From: Chitinophagales bacterium
GTDB taxonomy: Bacteria > Bacteroidota > Bacteroidia > Chitinophagales > CAIODY01
DNA: 40,165 nucleotides
Reading direction: 5' to 3'
Assembly: GCA_026461075.1 (NCBI GenBank)
Contig: JAPJNH010000042.1
Span: 1 to 40,165 of the forward strand
Both the position numbers and the translations under genes were made by a program. This document shows positions 1 to 8,633 of the stretch, piece after piece. The notes below the pieces were generated by a model. The model saw nothing but the letters and a program-made list of their open reading frames with translations. It was not told the DNA's origin and did not search any database. The stretch's first letter is position 1, and each line of letters begins with the position of its first letter.

Positions 1-1416
1 AATCCGCAAACAGCAGGAGTAGGCGCTGATACGATGTTCTATCAATACACAAACGCAAATGGTTGTATTTCTATAGATTCCTTAATACTATTTGTACACC
101 CAGCTCCAATTAACAACGTCACCCTATCTCCGTTAAGTGGTTGCGCTCCATTGCAAGTTACTACCACGAATAGTTCTCTTAACGTGAATGCATTTAATTG
201 GGATTTCGGCGACTTAACGCAAAGTAATTTCTCGACGCCTACGCACGTATATAACAATAGCGGGGTGTATCAAGTGGTTTACACAAGTACAAATTTCTTT
301 GGCTGTACCGCTACCAATAATTTTAGCGTGACAGTGCTTCCTTCGCCAACAGCAGGATTTAATTTGTCATTGCCATTTGCTTGTACTACACCACCAGTGA
401 GCGTTACTTCTACGAATACTTCTACTGGTGCCAATACATATAACTGGACATGGAACAATAATACACAACAAAGTAGTATTCCGAATCCGGTGTTCACGTT
501 TAACAGTACAGGAACCTATCCAATTCAATTAGTGGTGAGCAATGGCTTCGGCTGTACGGATACAATCACTAAAAACTTTGTCGTATCACCGCAACCAGTT
601 GCTGATTTCTTTGTAATGCCACTTACTGGATGTGCTCCATTAAATGCAACCTTACAAAGTACCTCAACAGATGCGATTCAGTATTACTGGTATGTAAATA
701 ATCTGCCTGTAGGTAACACCGCAAGTGTTGCCCATGCATTCTCTTTACCGGGTGTCTATGATGTTTCATTGACTGTTACAGGTCCGAATCGTGCCTGTCC
801 TGATTCTACCTTTAAAAATTCCTATGTCACGGTCTATGGTCATCCAACAGCCATGTTCACGTACAATAATATCAATAGTGCAGCTCCAAATGCACAGGTC
901 GATTTCACTAATCAATCGATGGGTGCAAATACCTACTTGTGGATTTTTGATGACGGCGAAACAAGCACAGATACGAATCCTACACATTATTTCCATACTA
1001 CTGGTTACCATATTGTGAAATTAGTCGCTATAAATGGGGATGGTTGTACGGATACCTTTGCCCTGAATGTATTAACTACTTTTGATAAAGGCTTGTTTGT
1101 TCCGGATGCTTTCACTCCTAATTCAGACGATCCAATTAATAAAGTATTCTTGCCAGTAGGTACAGGCTTATCCGAATATCATATTTGGATTTACGACACT
1201 TGGGGTGGATTACTTTTTGAAAGTACTTCTCTAGATAATACAGGAACACCTAACGAAGCCTGGAATGGTAAGGTGCTCAATGTAGGTGACGACGTTCCAC
1301 AAGATGTTTATACGTGGTATATCGAAGCCAAATTTGAAGATGGTACACCATGGAAAGGAAATGATATTAATAACAAGCGCCCTCGTCAAATTGGGACTAT
1401 CACAATATTACGCTAA
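1..1416 (+). CDS. PKD-repeat adhesin-like protein with T9SS type B (CHU_C) C-terminal domain, 5'-truncated
   Basis: The frame is open from base 1, so the true start lies outside the window; the first ATG inside is at 34 but is not needed. At least four PKD-like modules are visible, each with the W-x-F/W-D-F-G/D-D type core (NWDFGD near base 200, WIFDDGE near 945) and Cys-rich joins such as SGCAPL. The last ~110 residues form the CHU_C or gliding-motility-associated domain (VPDAFTPNS, IYDTWGGLLFES, then WNG), which is the T9SS type B sorting signal. The protein is therefore probably exported by the T9SS and displayed or released at the surface. The next gene is a PorP/SprF protein whose ATG overlaps this stop by one base, the arrangement known for SprB-type adhesins and SprF. 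The ligand or role is not visible. Confidence 0.9.
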   Translation, partial: NPQTAGVGADTMFYQYTNANGCISIDSLILFVHPAPINNVTLSPLSGCAPLQVTTTNSSLNVNAFNWDFGDLTQSNFSTPTHVYNNSGVYQVVYTSTNFFGCTATNNFSVTVLPSPTAGFNLSLPFACTTPPVSVTSTNTSTGANTYNWTWNNNTQQSSIPNPVFTFNSTGTYPIQLVVSNGFGCTDTITKNFVVSPQPVADFFVMPLTGCAPLNATLQSTSTDAIQYYWYVNNLPVGNTASVAHAFSLPGVYDVSLTVTGPNRACPDSTFKNSYVTVYGHPTAMFTYNNINSAAPNAQVDFTNQSMGANTYLWIFDDGETSTDTNPTHYFHTTGYHIVKLVAINGDGCTDTFALNVLTTFDKGLFVPDAFTPNSDDPINKVFLPVGTGLSEYHIWIYDTWGGLLFESTSLDNTGTPNEAWNGKVLNVGDDVPQDVYTWYIEAKFEDGTPWKGNDINNKRPRQIGTITILR

Positions 1417-2663
1417 TGAAAAAGTTTTTACTTCTACTTACAATTTTATCAGCGCTAGTGAGTATGGATGCCAAGGCGCAAGATCCATCCTACCTGCAGT
1501 TCTTTAATCATTTGATTAATGTAAATCCTGCTTATGCTGGAATGAATGGCGATATTCGTATCTCCGCTATCGGCCAACATTTGTGGTATAGCGCTCCTGA
1601 TAAATTTATTTCCTCCGCAGCTTCTATGGACATGAACCTAGGCGGAAGTCCGTTTAGCATTGGGATGGATATGCAAACTTTTGACATGGAGGGGAGTGGT
1701 AAATTGAACACGGGAATCTTCAACTTTATTGCGGCCTATCGAAAGAATTTAAATGTGGTGAATGCGCGTGGCAAAGAGAAATTTAGCTTCATTCAGGCAG
1801 GCTTTAAATTTGGATACTTTAGTCAATCCGCTAATGTCAATGACTTTACCTTTCGTGATCAATTAGATCCTGTTTTAGGGGTTATTAGTCCAACCTCTAG
1901 TTATGCTTCGCAATTAAATTCTGTATATCAACCGGCAAGGGATAAAGATTTTTCTTTTGGCCTAGTGCTCCGTCACGACTTTGGCCGTAAGCGAGGTAAA
2001 ATTATTCAAAGCAATCTTGGTTTCTCTGCTTCGCATTTCTCAAATACAGAGCAAAGCCTTATTGATATGAGTGCTAAATTGCCCACCAAATATACGTGGA
2101 CCGCAAATGCAAATATCCCGATCGCTGCTTTCTCTAAGCGCTCTAATTTTTTAAGTAAAGATTTGTTTGCACCTTCTATCTTGTATAGTTATCAAGGGCC
2201 TTTTAATATTCTTCAATTTGGCTTTAATTACTTGCAGAAGAGTCTTGGTTCTTCTGGTGCTATGGGAAGTTCTTATACCTATTTTTATGGCGGTATTTGG
2301 GATAGGACTACCATGCATCCTTCGGGAGGCAATATCAGTAGTATCGTGCTTACGGCAGGCGCTCAATTCCCAACGAGTATTGTTCAGAATGGCAGTCTTA
2401 AAGGAGTTGATTATTTGAAAATCGGTTTCGGTTATGATATCACCCTCGGGAATCTATTAACGAAGACGCCAGGTGTTTATGAGTTGAGCATTGTGTATTC
2501 TAGAATCCCTGCAAAAAATTCAGTGAATTATTATAACCAACGCTCCGTTACAAATACCATTAGCTTGTGGTTATTGAAGAATAAGCACAACGACCTCGTA
2601 CGCTGGATTGCGAAAATAAAGTTGAAAAAGAGTAAGGTGAAATGCCCGCCGATGTTTATGTAA
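1416..2663 (+). CDS. PorP/SprF family type IX secretion system membrane protein
   Basis: This 415-aa protein has a signal peptide (cleavage after MDAKA) followed by the family N-terminus, QDPSYLQFFNHLINVNPAYAGM, and an outer-membrane beta-barrel with alternating aromatic strands. PorP/SprF proteins sit in the outer membrane and are needed for secretion or attachment of specific T9SS type B cargo. The start codon overlaps the stop of the upstream CHU_C gene (TAATG), so the two are probably translationally coupled and form a cargo-partner pair. The C-terminus has an extra basic tail (KNKHNDLVRWIAKIKLKKSKVK) that I do not recognise from the core family. Bacteroidota genomes often carry several paralogues, so this one need not be the core PorP. 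Confidence 0.9.
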   Translation: MKKFLLLLTILSALVSMDAKAQDPSYLQFFNHLINVNPAYAGMNGDIRISAIGQHLWYSAPDKFISSAASMDMNLGGSPFSIGMDMQTFDMEGSGKLNTGIFNFIAAYRKNLNVVNARGKEKFSFIQAGFKFGYFSQSANVNDFTFRDQLDPVLGVISPTSSYASQLNSVYQPARDKDFSFGLVLRHDFGRKRGKIIQSNLGFSASHFSNTEQSLIDMSAKLPTKYTWTANANIPIAAFSKRSNFLSKDLFAPSILYSYQGPFNILQFGFNYLQKSLGSSGAMGSSYTYFYGGIWDRTTMHPSGGNISSIVLTAGAQFPTSIVQNGSLKGVDYLKIGFGYDITLGNLLTKTPGVYELSIVYSRIPAKNSVNYYNQRSVTNTISLWLLKNKHNDLVRWIAKIKLKKSKVKCPPMFM

Positions 2664-2667
2664 TCTA

Positions 2668-3816
2668 TTAAACCATCACCTCCAATAGCCAAGCAATAAT
2701 CACGGCTATCGGTAGAAAATAGGCCCAAGTCATACTCGCTTCAAATGCCCCTAGCGCAATCGTTTCGATCTCCTCCTTACGTTGACGATAGAGATTTCTG
2801 CTATATAAAAATAACCAGGCCAGAGTAGCCAAGCCTAACCCAATCGCAGGGTAGATGGGATTTATAAATGAAAATCCTTGTAGAATCCCGCCGCCAGGAT
2901 AATACAATAAGTCGTGCATCCATTCTGCTACAATATTATGACGCACGTCTCCGGTACGGAAATAAGGTAGATAAGCCGAAATGCCAAGTAGCACGATAAC
3001 AATACTCGATTTGATAATCGTCTTACGACTAGCCTTCATCCAAAGGATTGGTAAGGCAAATAAACTAAGTGGACTAGCAGCCAATGCAAGTACATATAAA
3101 ATTCCACTACGCAACATTCTATTCTGCTGCATGAGTTGATAGGAGAATATCAAAAGTGCAAATGCTAAAGTCCAAGCCGGAGCAAACATCGCTATACTAA
3201 ATACAATAAATGGATTAAATAAATAATGTAATAAGCTGCTCAATTTGATCTTGGCATTTTGTTGCCACTTTAATAAAGTCAAGATGCTTAGTATGTCCAG
3301 CATAATAATAATCAAGCGGAAGATAGATGTCATCACCCAATCCTTCCCCAAGGAAAGTTTTACAGCGATAAAGGCAATCCACTCATATAATGGGCCATTC
3401 GTGGTATACGCATGGACATCCCTCAATTGATGATAAATATTGCCTGCATTCGAGAAGGTATTTAAACCTCTATCCATTAATTCTTTCGGCGTCACTGAAT
3501 AGGGATTATAGCCAATTGCTTGCAATTTTGCATCCCATAATATTCGATACAAATCACTAGCCCATCTTGGGAAAGCAAAGAGTAATAGCATTCGCATGAT
3601 TATTCCGCCATAAATAATATAACGGATATTTTTATTGCGTTCCATCTCGTCATCCGCCGCCAAATGTTTTCCTTCGTGCATAAGCAAGAAGTAAGAAATT
3701 GTCCAAACTACTAATGCAACAAGACTCCACCAGGCACTGTTACTTTGCGGAATATAAGCAATGCATAACATGGATGCAGTCATCAAACTCAAGGAACCCC
3801 AAATTGCTTTTCTCAT
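2668..3816 (-). CDS. Multi-pass membrane glycosyltransferase, GT-C fold, mannosyltransferase-like
   Basis: The protein is 382 aa and almost wholly hydrophobic, with about ten predicted membrane segments. Near residues 84-106 it carries RWASDLYRILWDAK followed by GYNPY. This matches the first-loop Asp signature (D-x-Y-R-x-x-W-D) of GT-C enzymes that use polyprenol-phosphate sugars, such as the GT87/MptA-like mannosyltransferases. It probably adds a sugar to a lipid-linked or envelope glycan on the outer face of the inner membrane; donor and acceptor are not visible. It lies 5 bases downstream of the methyltransferase gene on the same strand and is likely cotranscribed with it. The class is firm, the exact family moderate. 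Confidence 0.7.
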   Translation of the reverse strand: MRKAIWGSLSLMTASMLCIAYIPQSNSAWWSLVALVVWTISYFLLMHEGKHLAADDEMERNKNIRYIIYGGIIMRMLLLFAFPRWASDLYRILWDAKLQAIGYNPYSVTPKELMDRGLNTFSNAGNIYHQLRDVHAYTTNGPLYEWIAFIAVKLSLGKDWVMTSIFRLIIIMLDILSILTLLKWQQNAKIKLSSLLHYLFNPFIVFSIAMFAPAWTLAFALLIFSYQLMQQNRMLRSGILYVLALAASPLSLFALPILWMKASRKTIIKSSIVIVLLGISAYLPYFRTGDVRHNIVAEWMHDLLYYPGGGILQGFSFINPIYPAIGLGLATLAWLFLYSRNLYRQRKEEIETIALGAFEASMTWAYFLPIAVIIAWLLEVMV

Positions 3817-3821
3817 GACTC

Positions 3822-4622
3822 TTATTTTACTTTTAATAGAAAATGTTGCTTAGGAACACCTTTGTTAAAAAACACTAATCCCATTTCAAAAAGATCGATA
3901 CTGAATACTACACGATTGTCCTTGCTGATTTCATCCCAAGCCTTACGCATCCCTTTACTCCAATGAATGTCGTGAAAAATCAAACAGCTGTTCTCGTTCA
4001 CATAAGGGAATATCTTTTCAAAATAATCTTTTGTCGCTTCATAGGTATGGTTGCCGTCTATAAAGGCTAGTCCCACAGTTTGTAAGCGTTCAAGTGCCTC
4101 ACTTAAGGTGTCTTTAAAATCACCCACTTTAATTTGAATAACCTCGGCATTCAATTGTTCGAAATGCTGTTGGGCAATATGTGCAACAAAGGGATTCCCT
4201 TCTAATGTAATCATGGGGGCCTTCTGACGAGCCTTGTGTAAATACAAGCCACTAAAGCCAATACTAGTGCCCATTTCGAGGATAGTACTTGGTTGTAAGA
4301 CATCTACTAGCTTGAATAAAACTTCTCCGTATTTAGCAGGTATCGCCACGTTTTTTACCAAATCTCCGACACTGCGCACTCTATCTTCATTGTGTTTCGA
4401 GCCTGCACCTAATTCAATGATTTTGACTTTTCCTGTTTCTAAACTACGCTGTTTGCGTAATTGATCGATTTCTTTAAATGCGTGAAAACTACGCTTGTCT
4501 TCAAATACACGTTGGCACAGCTCAAATACAAAAGGGGAGTGCACACTATGTCTGTTCCCTGCCTTCCATTGAAAAAGCAGATATTCTTTCACCTGAAACC
4601 ATTTCTTAGCGATAGCCGACAT
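3822..4622 (-). CDS. Class I SAM-dependent methyltransferase (O-methyltransferase-like)
   Basis: A Rossmann methyltransferase with glycine motif I ILEMGTSIGFSGLYL, then TLEGNP (motif II acidic residue), FIDGNHTYE and IFHDIHWSKGM. The FIDGNHTYE plus FHDIHW pattern is that of the Methyltransf_24 or catechol-OMT-like group, which often modifies sugars or small phenolics. I chose the ATG at 4622 (MSAIAKKW, 266 aa). An ATG at 4646 would add eight residues, but a -7-like element (TATCTTAG) lies inside that extension. It is transcribed with the downstream GT-C gene, so an envelope-glycan substrate is a reasonable guess but unproven. Confidence 0.75.
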   Translation of the reverse strand: MSAIAKKWFQVKEYLLFQWKAGNRHSVHSPFVFELCQRVFEDKRSFHAFKEIDQLRKQRSLETGKVKIIELGAGSKHNEDRVRSVGDLVKNVAIPAKYGEVLFKLVDVLQPSTILEMGTSIGFSGLYLHKARQKAPMITLEGNPFVAHIAQQHFEQLNAEVIQIKVGDFKDTLSEALERLQTVGLAFIDGNHTYEATKDYFEKIFPYVNENSCLIFHDIHWSKGMRKAWDEISKDNRVVFSIDLFEMGLVFFNKGVPKQHFLLKVK

Positions 4623-4684
4623 CTTGATTGCTAAGATACAAAGCATGCGGTGATATCTCTCCTGATTTTTACTATATTTAATCT

Positions 4685-5608
4685 ATGAAAATTCGTAGTC
4701 TAATACTCCTTTTCATTTTACTCGGCTTTGTTCAACAATCGCAAGCTCAGCCTTGGAAAAAATTGTTGAAATGGAGCAAACGTGATAAATCTACCCTCAT
4801 CCAAACCTCTCGTATTGGAACCGTCTATTCTTCATGGGAACTTGGAGTGAACTATGGGGAAAGTCATTATAACGGAGATCTCTCCAAAAACTTCTTCCAA
4901 GTTGTCAATATGAATCAAGCCTTAGGCGCTTTTGTTCGTTATCAGCATACGCGTTACTGGGCTTATCGCATCTCTTATACAAAAGGAACACTCTCTGCAA
5001 GTGATGCCAATAATAAAACAAGCTTGCGTTACCGAAATCTTTCTTTTACCTCTCCTTTACAAGAACTCTCGCTTGTGGTTGAATCGCATATCCCTGAATT
5101 TTCGGTCTGTAAGAATTTTAATTGGTCGGGCTATGTTTTTGCAGGAATAGCCGGATTTAAATTCCGTCCCTCTAATCAATACGGTGACCTCCAATCGCTG
5201 CACACAGAAGGTCAAGGCACTTCTTCCAACCCTAATCTAAAGCCTTACAAACTCACCCAAATAGCCATTCCATTTGGCATCGGCATAAAATTCGTTCCAT
5301 TACGACCTATTGTTATCGGCGCCGAAATAGGCTTTCGTAAAACATTCACGGATTATATTGACGACGTCAGTACGCGCTATCCAGATGCTAAAGTTTTAGC
5401 GGAAGAAGTAGGCGCAAATGCTGTCGCAGCAGCCTTTTCAGGTTATGGTGGATCGAACCCACAAAGCAAGAAATCCTTTCAACGCGGCAACCCGCAATTT
5501 AAAGATGCGTATTGGATTGCACAACTGAGCCTCAGCTATTGCTTCCTTTATGACTGCCGTAGCGAACGTCACCGCTTTAATGATGTCGGAGGTTGTAAAT
5601 CTTTCTAA
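4685..5608 (+). CDS. PorG-like outer-membrane beta-barrel protein (DUF6089 family)
   Basis: 307 aa with a signal peptide ending QQSQA. After a basic segment (WKKLLKWSKRDK) comes the barrel: ELGVNYGESHYNGDL, several GxxxRY strands, then GIGIKFVPLRPIVIGAEIGFR and FTDYIDDVSTRYPD. The DYxDDVSTxYPD signature with the preceding GAEIGxRxTFTD is typical of the DUF6089/PorG group, an outer-membrane component linked to the T9SS core. No porK-N genes are near. A -7-like box (TATATTTA) ends four bases before the ATG. The gene converges with the next one and shares its stop (overlap 5605-5608). The match is from remembered motifs; a generic outer-membrane barrel is the alternative. Confidence 0.7.
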   Translation: MKIRSLILLFILLGFVQQSQAQPWKKLLKWSKRDKSTLIQTSRIGTVYSSWELGVNYGESHYNGDLSKNFFQVVNMNQALGAFVRYQHTRYWAYRISYTKGTLSASDANNKTSLRYRNLSFTSPLQELSLVVESHIPEFSVCKNFNWSGYVFAGIAGFKFRPSNQYGDLQSLHTEGQGTSSNPNLKPYKLTQIAIPFGIGIKFVPLRPIVIGAEIGFRKTFTDYIDDVSTRYPDAKVLAEEVGANAVAAAFSGYGGSNPQSKKSFQRGNPQFKDAYWIAQLSLSYCFLYDCRSERHRFNDVGGCKSF

Positions 5609-6348
5609 AAGCCGTTGAAGCATACACCAAAATGTATGCTATTATATTCTGGCATATAATTGTACATCTGCTGGGTCGGATTGAAAAGCGGAATTAATCC
5701 ATAATCCATATAAAACGCTATTCGTTTAAAGGCAAATCTAAAATTCACCGCAACTTGCTTGTCTTGCATGTTGAAGTTATTCCCATTATATCTCAACTTC
5801 GTTACTTCACCCACCTTTCGTAAAGTCTGCCAAGAGAATACACTGTATTGAAATTCCATCCCGCCAGAAATCGACCAATTCAATTTTTTGCCACTGTGCC
5901 AAGGATAATAAATAATGCGAACCGGGAAATAGATATAGTTTGTATTTAATATATTTCTAGCGTACGGATTATTCGTCTGTTGAATCACCAATGTGCCATT
6001 CACAGAATCCGTCGATAAAATTAAATCTGGTTTTATCCGTAAGTGGTTAAACGACCAGCCGATACCCCAAGAACAGAAGAATCGCGTCTCTGGTATCAGA
6101 ATATTCTGAGTAAAAATGTCAAAGCCAATTTGTGTCGACTTGCTTTTGATTAAGGAAAGTGGGGGATTGGGACTGAAATTCGCATGGTATTCCGGAAAAT
6201 GATCCGGCTGCGCCATTAAATGACTATATCCGATCCGTAAGCCCATCCAACGGTTATAATGCCCGTTTCTCCACTTTGGCTGGTAAGCCTCCGAAAGCTG
6301 AACACTCGCTAAAAAACATAAACTAACAAGGAAAAAGGCTTTTCTCAT
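5605..6348 (-). CDS. Putative outer-membrane beta-barrel protein, function unknown
   Basis: 247 aa with a clear signal peptide (MRKAFFLVSLCFLASVQLSEA), then about eight amphipathic strands rich in Tyr/Phe/Trp, and a C-terminal strand ending HFGVCFNGF, as expected of an outer-membrane barrel with a terminal aromatic residue. I do not recognise a specific family. A -7-like element (TAACTTTA, 6355-6362) lies six bases upstream of the start. Its 3' end overlaps the convergent PorG-like gene by four bases. Size and barrel pattern are similar to its neighbour but the sequences are not obviously related. Confidence 0.6.
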   Translation of the reverse strand: MRKAFFLVSLCFLASVQLSEAYQPKWRNGHYNRWMGLRIGYSHLMAQPDHFPEYHANFSPNPPLSLIKSKSTQIGFDIFTQNILIPETRFFCSWGIGWSFNHLRIKPDLILSTDSVNGTLVIQQTNNPYARNILNTNYIYFPVRIIYYPWHSGKKLNWSISGGMEFQYSVFSWQTLRKVGEVTKLRYNGNNFNMQDKQVAVNFRFAFKRIAFYMDYGLIPLFNPTQQMYNYMPEYNSIHFGVCFNGF

Positions 6349-6426
6349 CTTTTGTAAAGTTAAGTGAAAAAAAGGAAGTAAAAAATCGTATAAAGCCTGT
6401 CTTTTTATTAATTTCGTGACACCTTT

Positions 6427-8091
6427 ATGGAACAGTATGTAGTATCAGCGCGGAAGTATCGTCCCGCCCGTTTTTCAGACGTGGTAGGGCAAGAACATAT
6501 TACTGTTACCCTCCTGAATGCGTTAAAGCAACATCAGCTTGCACACGCCTTCCTTTTTTGTGGTCCTCGTGGTGTCGGTAAAACGACCTGCGCACGTATC
6601 CTGGCAAAAATTATCAACTGTCAAAGCCCGACGGAAACCAACGAAGCATGTGAACAATGTTCTAGCTGCGTTTCCTTCAATGAATCCACGTCTTTTAATA
6701 TCTATGAATTAGATGCCGCAAGTAATAATAGCGTCGACGATATTCGTCAGTTAATAGAACAAGTACGCATTCCGCCACAAGGTGGTCAATTCAAAGTCTA
6801 TATCATCGATGAGGTTCATATGTTGAGCTCTCAAGCCTTCAATGCTTTTTTGAAGACGCTTGAAGAACCGCCTTCCTATGCCATCTTCATCCTTGCTACG
6901 ACCGAACGTCATAAAATCCTTCCTACGATTTTAAGTCGTTGTCAGGTATTCGACTTCCACCGTATTCCAATGGATGCAATTGTTGGACAGTTGAAGAAAA
7001 TCGTCTCCGATAGAGGCTTACAGGCCGATGAAGATTCGCTACACCTCATCGCACAAAAAGCAGATGGTGGTTTACGCGACGCATTGAGTCTGTTCGATAA
7101 AATGGCGAGCTTCTGTAATGGGAATATCGAACTTTCTGCTGTGTTAGATCAATTGAATATTCTAGACGCAGATTTCTATTTCACACTCACCGACGCGATG
7201 TTGGCCGAAGATGTCGCTACCGTAATGCAAACCATCCAAGCGATTATCTTGAAAGGATTTGAAGGAGATACTCTCCTGAATGGACTTGGGGAACATTTTA
7301 GAAATGTCTTAGTCGCTAAATATCCTAGCACCATTAATATGCTAGAAGCGAGTGAAAACGTAAAACGTAAATATCTGCAACAAGCGCAGACTACGCCAAG
7401 TCAGTTTTTACTCAGTGCACTTAATCTCATTAACGAAGCAGATCAACAGTATCGCATGTCGAAGAATAAACGCCTGCATACCGAGATGACCCTCATTCGT
7501 TTGTGTTATTTGAACTCTGCACTCCAAGGCGCTGTTAGCTTGGACAAAAAAAAAAATGAGCTAAGCGAGTCGACGGCTCCTGCTAACGCTCCAATTCAAA
7601 CACCTAATCCGACTCCGGCACCTGCTCCAGCTCCTGTTGTAAGCACGCCCGTTTCAACAATAAACCCTATTGCTGCTTCTGTTACAACAAATACAGAAAA
7701 TACTAGCGCGGCTTCAGTCACTTCAACGCCTGCCAATACGCCGGCAGTGAAGCCTGTAACGGCTTCGGTACCTGCAACGCCTACCGCAAGTACTGCGTCT
7801 GCACCAGCAAGCAATCCCTTTAGTTTGAAAGGAATGAGTCGTGAACAATTGCAGAAGCAAGCCAAAGAACAATTAGAGCAATTGAAACAACAGGCTAGCG
7901 CTCCCGATGAAAAGAAACCGGAGACCATTGCCAACACGCAAGAAACAACAAATACCGTCAAGGTCGAAGAAACAGCAGTGTCGAATAATGGAAAGCCATA
8001 TACGCCTGCCCAACGTTTCGATGTCTTGTCAAAAAAATATCCTGATCTAATCAACTTCACCAAAATTTTGAATTTGGATGTGGATTGGTAA
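6427..8091 (+). CDS. dnaX: DNA polymerase III subunit gamma/tau
   Basis: 554 aa. The clamp-loader ATPase has Walker A GPRGVGKT (46-53), the zinc cysteines C65, C75, C78 and C81, Walker B IIDEVHML (127-133), sensor 1 (ATTE) and the SRC arginine-finger motif (170-172). Domain III ends near residue 373. There follow an 11-A run (see separate feature), a Pro/Ala/Thr linker (about 385-470), a Gln/Lys-rich helix and a short C-terminal segment ending NLDVDW. It loads the sliding clamp and, as tau, would couple the polymerase to the helicase. slyD starts 26 bases downstream. The -7-like TAATTTCG at 6409-6416 could be its promoter. Confidence 0.97.
   Translation: MEQYVVSARKYRPARFSDVVGQEHITVTLLNALKQHQLAHAFLFCGPRGVGKTTCARILAKIINCQSPTETNEACEQCSSCVSFNESTSFNIYELDAASNNSVDDIRQLIEQVRIPPQGGQFKVYIIDEVHMLSSQAFNAFLKTLEEPPSYAIFILATTERHKILPTILSRCQVFDFHRIPMDAIVGQLKKIVSDRGLQADEDSLHLIAQKADGGLRDALSLFDKMASFCNGNIELSAVLDQLNILDADFYFTLTDAMLAEDVATVMQTIQAIILKGFEGDTLLNGLGEHFRNVLVAKYPSTINMLEASENVKRKYLQQAQTTPSQFLLSALNLINEADQQYRMSKNKRLHTEMTLIRLCYLNSALQGAVSLDKKKNELSESTAPANAPIQTPNPTPAPAPAPVVSTPVSTINPIAASVTTNTENTSAASVTSTPANTPAVKPVTASVPATPTASTASAPASNPFSLKGMSREQLQKQAKEQLEQLKQQASAPDEKKPETIANTQETTNTVKVEETAVSNNGKPYTPAQRFDVLSKKYPDLINFTKILNLDVDW
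7546..7564 (+). promoter_or_regulatory. A11 slippage site in dnaX with stops in both alternative frames
   Basis: Eleven consecutive A bases (7546-7556) encode KKK plus the first two bases of an Asn codon, right after the end of clamp-loader domain III. A -1 shift (or one extra A in the mRNA) reads TGA at 7557-7559. A +1 shift (or one A fewer) reads Met-Ser then TAA at 7562-7564. Either event would give a product of about 376-378 residues, the expected size of a gamma-type subunit. E. coli and Thermus dnaX use A-rich slippery sites in the same region, by ribosomal frameshifting and transcriptional slippage respectively; use here is inferred. Confidence 0.6.
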
Positions 8092-8117
8092 AAACAATAA
8101 CAATTAAAACAAATAAA

Positions 8118-8621
8118 ATGCAATCTGCACCCAATCATGTGGTAGTATTGAGCTACCAATTACGCACTGAGCCAGACGGCCCTATCGCTGATGAAGCTAC
8201 TGCCGAAGCTCCTTTCGGGTTTTTAATGGGACATGGAAATGTCTTGCCTAAATTCGAAGAAGCCTTGAGCGGACTAACTGCTGGCGAAGGTTTTTCTTTC
8301 ACCTTGACTCCTGAAGAAGGCTATGGTGTTACAGATCCAAATGCTTTGGTAGCACTTGATATCAATATGTTCGCAAATGAAGATGGTACCATTGCGCAAG
8401 ATTTAATCTTCGTAGGTAATGCAATTCCATTAAGTGATAACCAAGGTAATCGCTACCGCGCGGTAATCACGCATTTCGATAATGAAAACGTACACGTAGA
8501 TTTGAACCACCCGATGGCTGGTAAAACTTTACATTTCTCTGGTACCGTAATCGAAGTTCGTCCTGCTACCGAGCAAGAATTAGAACACGGTCACGTTCAT
8601 ATGGGCGGTCACGACCATTAA
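8118..8621 (+). CDS. slyD: FKBP-type peptidyl-prolyl cis-trans isomerase, SlyD-like
   Basis: 167 aa. It has the SlyD layout: a short FKBP half (VVLSYQL, then GFLMGHGNVLPKFEEAL and AGEGFSFTLTPEEGYG), an inserted IF chaperone domain, the return FKBP strands with VDLNHPMAGKTLHFSG, and a metal-binding His tail (HGHVHMGGHDH). It catalyses prolyl isomerisation and acts as a chaperone; the His tail suggests nickel or zinc binding. I start at the ATG at 8118; the frame extends upstream only to a TTG inside dnaX. The leader is AT-rich with no Shine-Dalgarno. It lies between dnaX and the HAD gene, with 26- and 12-base gaps. Confidence 0.93.
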   Translation: MQSAPNHVVVLSYQLRTEPDGPIADEATAEAPFGFLMGHGNVLPKFEEALSGLTAGEGFSFTLTPEEGYGVTDPNALVALDINMFANEDGTIAQDLIFVGNAIPLSDNQGNRYRAVITHFDNENVHVDLNHPMAGKTLHFSGTVIEVRPATEQELEHGHVHMGGHDH

Positions 8622-8633
8622 TTGATTATACGT

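Noticed and set aside
7596-8159. A 187-residue open frame on the minus strand opposite the end of dnaX
   Set aside because: It is rich in Ala, Gly, Val and Thr because it mirrors the Pro/Ala/Thr linker of dnaX; no family motif or promoter is seen.
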